From Frigoriglobus tundricola (GTDB lineage: Bacteria; Planctomycetota; Planctomycetia; Gemmatales; Gemmataceae), in the NCBI RefSeq assembly GCF_013128195.2, contig NZ_CP053452.2, positions 1,488,001 through 1,552,000 on the forward strand: 64,000 nt of DNA, written 5' to 3'. The notes under the pieces are model-generated. The model was not told where the DNA came from. It worked only from the letters and a program-made list of their open reading frames with translations, and searched no databases. The translations under genes were made by a program, and so were the position numbers. Of the stretch, positions 56,577 to 64,000 are shown one piece after another. Positions within the stretch are counted from its first letter, which is position 1. Every line of letters begins with the position of its first letter.

Positions 56577-57442
56577 CGCACGGTCCTCCGGACCAGGTAT
56601 AAGCCCCCGTGGGACACCACGACCTCTCCTTGTGTCGGATCACAGGTCACCAGAAAGTCTGCGCCACTGTTACCCGGGTCGTTGGGTCGGTACCGACGGT
56701 CGGCGAACGCGTAACCCACGAGGTAATTCCTGGCCAGCGGCTGCGCATCAAGTGACGCATCCGCGGTCCAGCTCCCGTCCCCGATGGTCGGTGCGGCCCG
56801 GTCCGCGAACGTCAACCCGTCCCCCAAAGACGTCACGCGCAAATCATCCCGATGGGCCTCGTGCCACCGAACGGCACTCGCGTGGTCCGCGATCGACCGG
56901 GCGTCCATAACCGCCCACGCGAGGCAAAAGCCCAAAAGGAGCGACATTTCGACGCGGTGCGTGCGCGAGTAGAAAAAAACGGCCGCCGGGACGAACAGGA
57001 GCAGCAGTGCCCACTCCCAAGTCATCCCGAACAGGTGATGGCCCTGCAAGACATTGACCGTCGATGGGATCAGCGGCTCGGGCTCGAGAAACGAATCGAT
57101 CTCATCTTCGGTGGTGGGCTGCCGCACCCGCCCGTTCGCTCCGACGAGGGTGGTCCCCACGATACGGGCTCGTCCGCGCCAGTCCGGCCGATGCCGAAGG
57201 TCGTATACGTGCTGTCCGATCCGCGCCAAGGCCGGGTACACAACCATATCACCCTTGCTGTCCACGAAGAAAATTCCGAACGGCGTGCCGTCCAGACCTT
57301 CTGGAACGTCCAGGACGACGACCACGTCTTCCAGCACCACGTTGTTCGCTAACACCTTGGTCGAGACCGTATCCGCTCCAACGGAAGTCTCAGCGATAGA
57401 GACCAAGCCCAGAACGGCACCAGCGACACGAAGCCAGCGCAT
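56573..57442 (-). CDS. Exported/membrane protein of unknown function in an operon with a GT-C protein
   Basis: The 289-residue product has a signal peptide (cleavage near SVGADT), a soluble domain of about 120 residues (VLEDVVVVLDVPEGLDGTPFG, VYPALARIGQHVYDLRHRPDW), two transmembrane helices (about 143-160 and 168-185) and a C-terminal soluble domain (YLVGYAFADRRYRPNDPGNS). The split soluble-membrane-soluble layout resembles accessory proteins of surface glycosylation. It is coupled by GTGA to the membrane enzyme downstream. No family is recognised. Confidence 0.65.
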   Translation of the reverse strand: MRWLRVAGAVLGLVSIAETSVGADTVSTKVLANNVVLEDVVVVLDVPEGLDGTPFGIFFVDSKGDMVVYPALARIGQHVYDLRHRPDWRGRARIVGTTLVGANGRVRQPTTEDEIDSFLEPEPLIPSTVNVLQGHHLFGMTWEWALLLLFVPAAVFFYSRTHRVEMSLLLGFCLAWAVMDARSIADHASAVRWHEAHRDDLRVTSLGDGLTFADRAAPTIGDGSWTADASLDAQPLARNYLVGYAFADRRYRPNDPGNSGADFLVTCDPTQGEVVVSHGGLYLVRRTVR

Positions 57443-57794
57443 GAAAGCTCCCCGATTGGCCGGGCCTTCCGATTTTGGAGTGTTTTACGTTTTTTTCGAC
57501 AGCAACAGTGGAATCAGAAAAACTTAACAGAAATGACTTGAGGAGTTCACCAACCGCCTGTGCGAATGCACGAACGCCCCGACCGCATGCTGCGCGAGGC
57601 ACGGTCTGGGACCAAGCTCTGAAACGGTTGTGAAGTGAGGAACAGAGAGAGGGTAAACAGAATAGGATCTCGCTGTTGAACTGAACGTGGACCCAATTCC
57701 GCGACGTTCAGTTCATCAAAACCGCGTACAAGGGAATCCCATCGAGTGAGGAGAACATTTCCCACCTGCATCATGTGCCGCGGAGTGCGTCGAT
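57443..57794. other. Intergenic region between the membrane operon and the Pmp3-like gene
   Basis: About 350 bases. It starts with the AT-rich leader of the operon at 57442. No gene, RNA, palindrome or repeat that I can support was seen. Confidence 0.4.
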
Positions 57795-58028
57795 TCACGC
57801 AGCCGTCGGGTACGTGGCGCGTACTCCGGCCGTGGCACGGTCGTCAAGAATCCGCATCAGTTTATCGTACTGGCGATTCACCGAATACTTCTCAACGGCC
57901 TTGCGCGCGTGAAGTACGCCGGGAACGTACAGGAACAGAGTCAACCCGAGGTTCGTGGCAGCTTGAAGGGGGCTCGAGGTCAGCAGAACGGCCAGCGGCG
58001 GACAAACGATAGCGAAGACGGATAACAT
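57795..58028 (-). CDS. Pmp3/YqaE-family small membrane protein
   Basis: The 77-residue product shows the two-helix Pmp3 pattern: FAIVCPPLAVLLTSS, then NLGLTLFLYVPGVLHARKAV. The usual length is about 52; here a 25-residue polar tail (VEKYSVNRQYDKLMRILDD) is added. Family members affect membrane potential and salt tolerance. CTGGAG lies about ten bases before the ATG. It is monocistronic. Confidence 0.85.
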   Translation of the reverse strand: MLSVFAIVCPPLAVLLTSSPLQAATNLGLTLFLYVPGVLHARKAVEKYSVNRQYDKLMRILDDRATAGVRATYPTAA

Positions 58029-58363
58029 GATGACAACTCCAGTAACCGAATCCGTCCGGTGATAATGATTCCCGACGGTTCAAGTACACCTTACAAGACG
58101 AACGGTTAAATCCCGCTTAACCGCATCTGAGTAACTGATGAGAGTATTGTCCATTCGGCAAACCGTGCCGCGCGTGTCACGCTTACCAGTACGCGAGGTC
58201 AGGTTAAATGGGACGACTGGGCACCCTTCACTCAACGATTCGTCGAGTTAGGGGTGTCCATTTGAAGCGAGTTGTGGAAAAGACGCGCGAACCGTCACTC
58301 GGGTTCGCGTGTGGAAGTGCTCCAATCGATCAGCCCGTCGGCGTCTCGCGCGACAGTTCCCGC
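58029..58363. other. Intergenic region upstream of the Pmp3-like gene
   Basis: About 335 bases holding the Pmp3 promoter and the 3' flank of the Rieske gene. A GGCACGGTTTGC string on the minus strand resembles sigma-54 boxes but has only eight bases between GG and GC. No other element was seen. Confidence 0.4.
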
Positions 58364-59554
58364 TCACCCCACAGCGTTAACGTCAGCTGGAGTTTCGACT
58401 TCCAGCAGCGGAAGCTCGCGCGGGCCGCGCGTGTTGTCCAGCACGTACTTCTGGAAATAGTAAATGCGTTCCTCCCGGGTCCCGATCACACCGGCATGGG
58501 GGCTCGCAGCCATCCCCCTCTGGACACCCGTGTAGATCGCACCGTCCTCGGCGAACACCTGTTTGGCGACGAGTGTCGCGAGGGTGCGGAGCGAGCGGTA
58601 GAGTGCCCAGGCGAGCGGGTTCTTTCGGAAGCCGCGCAGGGTGAAGAAGATCGAGCGATACCGGCACGTCGTCGGCCCGGTCGGGAAGACGCACTGCATC
58701 ATGCGGAACGAGTCGAGCGAACTCCCGGTCGCGTGCGGGTGCAGAACGCGGTGCCAGTAGTCCTTCGTAACAGGCACGCCGAGCCGCCGGATGATCCAGT
58801 CCTGTGACCGCGTCGCGAAGTCCCGCGGCGGGGTCGTCCGGAACGACGTGAACTGCTCGGTCAGTTCGTGCCACGCGCTCTCTTCCGGCGGGAAGTCTTT
58901 GAACGTGTGCGGGTGAACTTCCGGAATGTGGTACGACTCGAGCGAGTTCTCCAACACCACTTTCCAGTTACACTCGAACTCCTTCTCCCACGTGGCGGCG
59001 TGCCGGTACGCCCCGCCATGGCTCTGCCACACGTCCCACAGCGGCCCGATCCACTCGCGCAGCGACGGACCGGTGTCGGACAGGTTGATGAACACGAGGT
59101 CGCCGCAGGTGTCCAGACGGAACGGTTTGAGACACGAGTTGTCGCGGTCCCAGGGGCGAAACGCCCGCGCGTCCGGGATCTTCCCGGTGCCGCCCTCCTT
59201 GGTGAACTCCCACCCGTGGTACTGGCAGCGCAACTTCGCCGCGTTGCCCTTCCGCTTGTCCGTGAGCCGACTGTGGCGGTGCGGGCACACGTTCAGGAAC
59301 GCGCGCAACTCGCCGTCGAAGTTGCGGACGAGGATCGGCGTTTCGAGCAGGTCGAGCGTCAAGAAGTCGCCGGGTCGCGCGACTTCGGCCCTCGCCGCGA
59401 CCGGGTGCCAGGCGGGCTTGAACAGGTGCCGGAGCTCGAGCCGGTACTGGTCCTCGGACGTGTAGTGTTCCGGCCGCAGCAGGTGGCGAAGGTGGTGCTG
59501 GTTGGTAAACATTTCGGGACTGTAGCGGGTGCGGAATCTGGAATAGTGAACCAT
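58364..59554 (-). CDS. Rieske [2Fe-2S] ring-hydroxylating oxygenase, alpha-subunit type
   Basis: The 396-residue product has an N-terminal Rieske domain with CPHRHSRL and CQYHGWEF (about residues 89-112). The C-terminal catalytic domain has the mononuclear iron motif ENSLESYHIPEVHP (about residues 203-216), whose two His lie five apart as in aromatic-ring dioxygenases and choline/carnitine monooxygenases. It would add oxygen to an organic substrate with electrons from an unlinked reductase; none is nearby. A start at MFTNQHH (59512) is possible. Confidence 0.88.
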   Translation of the reverse strand: MVHYSRFRTRYSPEMFTNQHHLRHLLRPEHYTSEDQYRLELRHLFKPAWHPVAARAEVARPGDFLTLDLLETPILVRNFDGELRAFLNVCPHRHSRLTDKRKGNAAKLRCQYHGWEFTKEGGTGKIPDARAFRPWDRDNSCLKPFRLDTCGDLVFINLSDTGPSLREWIGPLWDVWQSHGGAYRHAATWEKEFECNWKVVLENSLESYHIPEVHPHTFKDFPPEESAWHELTEQFTSFRTTPPRDFATRSQDWIIRRLGVPVTKDYWHRVLHPHATGSSLDSFRMMQCVFPTGPTTCRYRSIFFTLRGFRKNPLAWALYRSLRTLATLVAKQVFAEDGAIYTGVQRGMAASPHAGVIGTREERIYYFQKYVLDNTRGPRELPLLEVETPADVNAVG

Positions 59555-59641
59555 ACCGCCCGGAGACGCCCCTTTCTCCGCAGTCCGCCTATTTTTCTAA
59601 TCTTCTACGTCCCTCCCGCGTTCCATATTCCGCACATTCGG

Positions 59642-60658
59642 TCATTTGCCGCCCATCTTCTCCAGCGTCAGTTCGGGTTGCCACACGCTCAGGAAGGTCG
59701 GCAACTTGCTCCGATCGAGACCGGGCAGGTTCGGGAGCAGGCCGGAGCCCTGGAGCGGAACGTTCGGCGTGATCGCGTACACCGACCGGGCCGGGTCGTT
59801 GCCGCGCCGGTACATCACCACCCCCGGCCGCGCGGTCAGGCCGGGGCACCCCATCCCGGCCGCGAGTTGAATCGCTTCGTCCAGATCGCCAATGTGATCC
59901 ACCAGTCCCTTTGCCTTCGCCTGCGTACCCGTGAAGATGCGCCCGTCGAACGTGGCGGCCTCGGTCGCCGCCGGACGCGCCCGCTTGACGTCGGCGATCA
60001 ACTGGCCGTGGAACTCGTCGGCCATGGCCTGGAGGAGTTTCTTCTCGTCGTCCGTGAGCTTCCGGGCCGAAGTACCGATCTCGGTCAGGTCGCCCGCTTT
60101 GATCGATTGGGGGATGATGTTGAACTGCGCCATTAGGTCTTGAAGGTTGAACAGGTTCAACAGAACGCCGATCCCGCCCGTGACCGTGGCCGGACCGGCA
60201 ACGACCTGGTCCGCGCCCGACGCGAGGTAGTAGGCCCCGCCCGTAGCGGTGTCCATCAGGCAGGCGATGACGGGCAGTTTGGACCGCTCCCTGAAACGTT
60301 CGAGGTCGTGGCGCATCGCGATGCACGCGGCCACGCCGCCACCGGGACTGTTCACCCGCAACACGACCGCCTTGACGCACGGGTCACACGCGACCGCTTC
60401 GAGCTTCTCGCGGAACAGCGCGACCGGGTTCTCGCCGACCGAAAGCGGGCCGACGAACGGGGTGTTGAGAATCAACCCGTCCACGTCCAGAACGGCGATG
60501 CGGCTCGCGCCGGCCTGTACAACAACGGGCCTCACGTTGCCCGCGGTCGGGCTCACGGGCGTCGTGTCCAGCCGGGTCTCCACCTGCGACCGGAGGACGA
60601 ACCGGTTGCACCCGACGAGTACCGGCACCAGCGCGAGAACGATCGTTACGAGACGCAT
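59642..60658 (-). CDS. S49-family (SppA-like) lipoprotein with Thr at the usual Ser position
   Basis: The 338-residue product has a lipoprotein signal (LVPVLVGCN, lipid Cys near residue 17) and the ClpP-like S49 fold: VVLRVNSPGGGV, then ATGGAYYLASGADQVVAGPAT, TGGIGV and GRIFTGTQAKAKGLVDHIG. In SppA the nucleophile is the Ser of ASGGYY; here the aligned residue is Thr (ATGGAYY). The likely catalytic Lys is kept (ADVKRARP). It could be a Thr-dependent or inactive signal-peptide-peptidase-like protein facing the periplasm. The start MRLVTIVLAL was chosen because it begins the signal peptide; GAGGG is upstream. Confidence 0.85.
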   Translation of the reverse strand: MRLVTIVLALVPVLVGCNRFVLRSQVETRLDTTPVSPTAGNVRPVVVQAGASRIAVLDVDGLILNTPFVGPLSVGENPVALFREKLEAVACDPCVKAVVLRVNSPGGGVAACIAMRHDLERFRERSKLPVIACLMDTATGGAYYLASGADQVVAGPATVTGGIGVLLNLFNLQDLMAQFNIIPQSIKAGDLTEIGTSARKLTDDEKKLLQAMADEFHGQLIADVKRARPAATEAATFDGRIFTGTQAKAKGLVDHIGDLDEAIQLAAGMGCPGLTARPGVVMYRRGNDPARSVYAITPNVPLQGSGLLPNLPGLDRSKLPTFLSVWQPELTLEKMGGK

Positions 60659-61006
60659 AACCCGCCCTCTTACCCCACCGACCGCATCAGCCCGTGTCAA
60701 CCCCTTCTATCGGAACAACCGGTATTCCCCATTAACCCAATTCCCGGCACAACAGATGCACTCGCTGCAACCCTCCCTACCAGCCACCTTTGAGGATGGG
60801 GTTTTAGTGAGACCCACTTGTAACCAGGTCCAAATATGCCATAGCTCTCCATACTGCCCAATTTGCCGAATCACCACGAACTTCCGATACTATCTGCTGA
60901 CCGTATCAGTGTGTTACGGCCGCATTTGCCCGATAGTCCGTGGTGCCGGGACGTACCCGGCGGCAGTATTTTCCCGGACAGGAGGTCCAGCCACTAGAGG
61001 CGAGTG
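60659..61006. other. Intergenic region between the S49 gene and the megasynthase
   Basis: About 350 bases between divergent genes. It is AT-richer than its neighbours and must hold both promoters. No promoter, operator or repeat could be identified with confidence. Confidence 0.4.
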
Positions 61007-64000
61007 ATGGAACCGCGCGACCTCATTGTTTCGTCCCCAGCGGGCGCCACCGACCCGTCTCTCGTGATCGCCGCCTGCCGTGCCGGAGCATGGGGCGTTC
61101 TTGATCTGGAGTTCAGCGACCTTGCCGCCGCTACTGCCGCCTTGGCCCGGTCGGCCCGATTCGTGCCCGGCCAGTTCGGGGTCCAACTGCGGGCCGACGC
61201 GACCCATCTGTTCCCGCTCCTTTCTCAGTTCAAACCCGCCCGGGTGATCCTCGCGGGCGCGGCCGGGACCGAAGATCTCGCCGCCCGCGTCCGCGACCTG
61301 AAAGCCGCGAACATCGGCGTCCTGCGCGAAGCGGTGAGCATGGCCGAAGCGCGGCTCGCGATCGATCTCGGTGTCAGCGGCCTCGTCCTGAAGGGCCACG
61401 AGGCCGGCGGGCGCGTCGGCGCGGACACGTCGTTCGTGCTGATCCAGCGGTGGCGGCAGGTTGCTCAAAAGCGCTCGCTCGCGGTGCCGTTCTGGGTGCG
61501 CGGCGGGGTCGGGGCGAACACCGCCGCCGCGTGCCTCGCGGCGGGCGCGCGGGGTGTGGTGCTCGATTCCCAGGTGCTCCTGACTCGCGAAACGCCCCTC
61601 CGCGACGGCGCGCGGAAACGCCTCGCCGGCCTGGACGGCGGCGAAACGCTCGTCCTCGGCGCGCGCCTGGGCGAGGGGTACCGCATTTACGCGCGCCCCG
61701 ATTGCGCCGCCGCACAAGAACTCGCGAAAGAAGACGAGCGGATTCAGCACGCGGCGCTGACCCCGGACGAAAAGCTCCTCGCGTGGCGTGAGGCGGTGGC
61801 AACCCGAGTGGCAGCCGACCCGGCCGACGGCGTGTGGCTCATCGGCCAGGACGTGGTCACCGCGGCCCCGCTCGCGGCGCGGGGCCGGACCGTCGCGGGG
61901 GTGGTGCAAGCGATCTGCGAACGGGCCACGAAGCAGCTCGAAACCGCGAAGCGGCTCGCGCACCTCGCGCCGGATTCGCCGCTCGCGAAATCGCACGGAA
62001 CGAAGTACCCCATCCTGCAAGGCCCGATGACCCGGGTGAGCGACACGGCCGCGTTCGCGGACGCCGTGGCCGCGGGCGGCGCCCTGCCCTTCCTCGCGCT
62101 CGCGCTGCTCCGCAAGGCGGAAACCGAAAAGCTCCTGGCCGAAACGAAGGCGAAGGTCGGACCGAAGCCCTGGGGCGTCGGCATCCTCGGTTTCGTCCCG
62201 AACGAGATCCGGAGCGAGCAGCTCGAAGCGATCCGCACGCACAAGCCGCCGTTCGCGATCATCGCCGGCGGGCGCCCCGATCAGGCCCGCGAACTCGAAG
62301 CGTTAGGCGTCCCGACGTACCTGCACGTACCGTCGCCGGGCCTGCTGAAGATGTTCCTCAAGGACGGCTCCCGGCGGTTCATCTTCGAGGGCCAGGAGTG
62401 CGGCGGGCACATCGGCCCGCGCGCGAGCTTCGCGCTCTGGGAGGCGATGGTCGAAGTCCTCGTGGACCACATCGGCGGGAAACCCGCCGACGACCTGCAC
62501 GTCGTCTTCGCCGGGGGCATTCACGACGCGCTCTCCGCGGGCATGGTCGCGGCCCTGAGCGCCGTGCTGGCGGAGAAGGGCGTGAAGGTCGGGGTGCTCC
62601 TCGGCACGTCGTACCTTTTCACGAAGGAAGCGGTTGCGGGTGGAGCGATCACGGAACGGTTCCAGAAGGAAGCCCTCGCCTGTGCCGAGACGGTGCTGCT
62701 CGAAACCGGCCCCGGCCACGCGATCCGCTGCATCCCGACGCCCTACGCCGACGTGTTCGAGGCCGAAAAGCGGAAGCTGCGTGCGGAGGGCAAGTCGCCG
62801 CTGGAAGTCGGCATCGCGCTCGAGCGCATGAACCTCGGCCGGCTGCGCGTTGCCAGTAAAGGTGTCGATCGCGCGGCGTCGGCGAACGGCAACGGCAGCG
62901 GCCTCTCGGACGTGACGCCGGACGACCAGTTCGCCCGCGGCATGTACATGATCGGCCAGATCGCCGCGCTCCGCGACACGGTCACCACGATTGCGGAACT
63001 GCACGCAGACGTGACCGGCGGCCTTGTGCTGCCGGAGGTGAACGCGGCCCCCCAGAACCCGGAACTGCCGCCGCCGCCGCCCTGCGACGTCGCGATCGTC
63101 GGGCTGTCCTGCTTCTACCCCGGTTCGACCTCCCTGTGGGGCTACTGGGAAAACATCCTCGCGAAGACCAACGCGGTCATCGAGATCCCGCCGAGCCACT
63201 GGGACTGGCGCCTCTACTACGACCCGGACCCGCGGGCCCGCGACAAGATGGTGTCGAAGTGGGGCGGGTTCATGTCGGACGTCACGTTCGACCCGCTGAA
63301 GTACGGCATCACGCCCAAGAGCATCCCGAACATCGAGCCGCTGCAACTCCTGCTGCTCGAAGCGGTGAACCAGGCGCTCGGCGACGCCGGCTACCTCGAT
63401 CGGCCGTTCGCCCGCGAACGCACCTGCGCCATCCTCGGCGTCGGCGGCGGCGGCATGCCGTTGTCCGTCTCGTACGGCTTCCGCGCCTGTATGCCGCTGA
63501 TGGACACCATCCCCGGCGTGCAGACGCGCTCCGACGACGTGATCCGGCTCGGGCAGGGGATTCTGCCCGAGTGGACCGAGGACTCGTTCCCCGGCATCCT
63601 GCTGAACGTCGCGGCCGGGCGGGTGGCGAACCGGTTCAACCTCGGCGGCCCGAACATGGCGATCGACGCCGCGTGCGGGTCGTCGCTCGCGGCCCTCTAC
63701 GCCGGCGTCCGCGAACTCAACGACGGCACGAGCGACGTCGCCATCGTGATGGGCGGCGACGCCGTCCAAACGCCTTACGCCTATGTGGCGTTCTCGAAAA
63801 CGCACGCGCTCAGCCCGAAGGGCCGGTGCCGCCCGTTCGACGCGGACGCCGACGGCATCGCGCTCGCCGAGGGCGTGGGCGTCGCGGTGCTGAAGCGCCT
63901 CGCCGACGCCGAACGCGACGGCGACCGCATTTACGCCGTCATCAAGGGCGTGGGTGCGTCCAGTGACGGCCGCGACAAGGGGCTGACCGCACCGCGGGCC
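61007..64000 (+). CDS. Pfa-like type I polyketide/fatty-acid megasynthase, N-terminal part (3' partial)
   Basis: An uninterrupted frame of 998 codons starts at ATG 61007 (AGAGGCGAG upstream) and leaves the window. Residues 1-320 and 330-600 form two nitronate-monooxygenase/PfaD-like flavin TIM-barrel domains (RGGVGANTAAACLAAGARGV; KYPILQGPMTRVSDTAAFAD; EGQECGGHIGPR). From about residue 693 a ketosynthase begins (CDVAIVGLSCFYPGS), with FGITPKSIPNIEPLQLLLLE and the active-site Cys890 in DAACGSSLAALYA. The His pair would be beyond the window. The order reductase-then-ketosynthase in one chain differs from classic PfaD, which is separate. It probably makes a long-chain polyunsaturated or reduced lipid. 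Confidence 0.93.
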   Translation, partial: MEPRDLIVSSPAGATDPSLVIAACRAGAWGVLDLEFSDLAAATAALARSARFVPGQFGVQLRADATHLFPLLSQFKPARVILAGAAGTEDLAARVRDLKAANIGVLREAVSMAEARLAIDLGVSGLVLKGHEAGGRVGADTSFVLIQRWRQVAQKRSLAVPFWVRGGVGANTAAACLAAGARGVVLDSQVLLTRETPLRDGARKRLAGLDGGETLVLGARLGEGYRIYARPDCAAAQELAKEDERIQHAALTPDEKLLAWREAVATRVAADPADGVWLIGQDVVTAAPLAARGRTVAGVVQAICERATKQLETAKRLAHLAPDSPLAKSHGTKYPILQGPMTRVSDTAAFADAVAAGGALPFLALALLRKAETEKLLAETKAKVGPKPWGVGILGFVPNEIRSEQLEAIRTHKPPFAIIAGGRPDQARELEALGVPTYLHVPSPGLLKMFLKDGSRRFIFEGQECGGHIGPRASFALWEAMVEVLVDHIGGKPADDLHVVFAGGIHDALSAGMVAALSAVLAEKGVKVGVLLGTSYLFTKEAVAGGAITERFQKEALACAETVLLETGPGHAIRCIPTPYADVFEAEKRKLRAEGKSPLEVGIALERMNLGRLRVASKGVDRAASANGNGSGLSDVTPDDQFARGMYMIGQIAALRDTVTTIAELHADVTGGLVLPEVNAAPQNPELPPPPPCDVAIVGLSCFYPGSTSLWGYWENILAKTNAVIEIPPSHWDWRLYYDPDPRARDKMVSKWGGFMSDVTFDPLKYGITPKSIPNIEPLQLLLLEAVNQALGDAGYLDRPFARERTCAILGVGGGGMPLSVSYGFRACMPLMDTIPGVQTRSDDVIRLGQGILPEWTEDSFPGILLNVAAGRVANRFNLGGPNMAIDAACGSSLAALYAGVRELNDGTSDVAIVMGGDAVQTPYAYVAFSKTHALSPKGRCRPFDADADGIALAEGVGVAVLKRLADAERDGDRIYAVIKGVGASSDGRDKGLTAPRA

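Noticed and set aside
58160-58180. GGCACGGTTTGC on the minus strand considered as a sigma-54 promoter for the Pmp3-like gene
   Set aside because: Only eight bases separate GG and GC; sigma-54 needs ten.
62303-63805. Minus-strand open frame of 500 codons near the right end
   Set aside because: Antisense to the megasynthase, whose ketosynthase active site is obvious on the plus strand.

Overview
The window comes from a high-GC planctomycete, most likely a Gemmata-type member of the Gemmataceae. The signs are a PVC-type haem-binding protein, a TIGR02996/leucine-rich protein, a DUF1559 prepilin-like gene, a surface protein with the LETREVPA-type N-terminus, a large alternative complex III (ACIII) and haem-copper oxidase operon, and a Pfa-like megasynthase. 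Many genes overlap by 4 bp (ATGA or GTGA) and many have weak Shine-Dalgarno sequences. No rRNA, CRISPR array, phage or plasmid backbone was seen.

Layout. 1-15 kb: the 3' end of a haem-binding dehydrogenase, a tRNA-Leu(UAA), scpB, an orphan nuoH, a frameshifted leucine-rich gene, a YfhO-like membrane protein, and a histidine-degradation operon (hutI-hutG-hutU) followed by a TIGR02996/LRR gene. 14.3-32.9 kb, all on the minus strand: one respiratory operon. It reads from a small membrane protein through ACIII actA-B-C-D-E-F, an accessory membrane protein, a SCO copper chaperone, caa3-type oxidase subunits II, I, III and IV, a dihaem cytochrome c, haem A synthase, haem O synthase and a second SCO protein. 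It encodes a quinol-to-oxygen chain plus its copper and haem assembly factors. Subunit I has the YSHP signature of A2-type oxidases.

33-39 kb: a compact stress and regulation cluster. It holds a universal stress protein, a shortened CsrA-like protein on the opposite strand, a GNAT-acyl-CoA synthetase gene carrying three frameshifts, a GFLG-repeat micro-membrane protein, a DksA/TraR zinc-finger protein and a small membrane protein. Four of these transcription units are preceded by sequences resembling sigma-54 promoters, and a fifth such site lies before a 59-aa DUF6496-like gene at 54.8 kb. The window also encodes a sigma-54-dependent response regulator and its probable histidine kinase (51-54.4 kb). 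Together these suggest a local sigma-54 stress regulon.

39.4-49.9 kb: an insertion-sequence island with five elements whose ends and target duplications can be read directly. They are an IS66 element with a planctomycete passenger gene, an ISAs1 element with a nonsense codon, two IS630 copies with identical predicted proteins in opposite orientation, and a second IS66 element inserted in the loop of a long palindrome. They split a DUF1559 gene and a surface-protein gene.

49.9-64 kb: a VWA-domain protein, the two-component pair, small genes, two polytopic membrane proteins in one operon, a Pmp3-family protein, a Rieske oxygenase, an S49 peptidase-like lipoprotein with Thr at the usual nucleophile position, and the start of a megasynthase (61,007 to beyond the window) that joins nitronate-monooxygenase-like domains to a ketosynthase.
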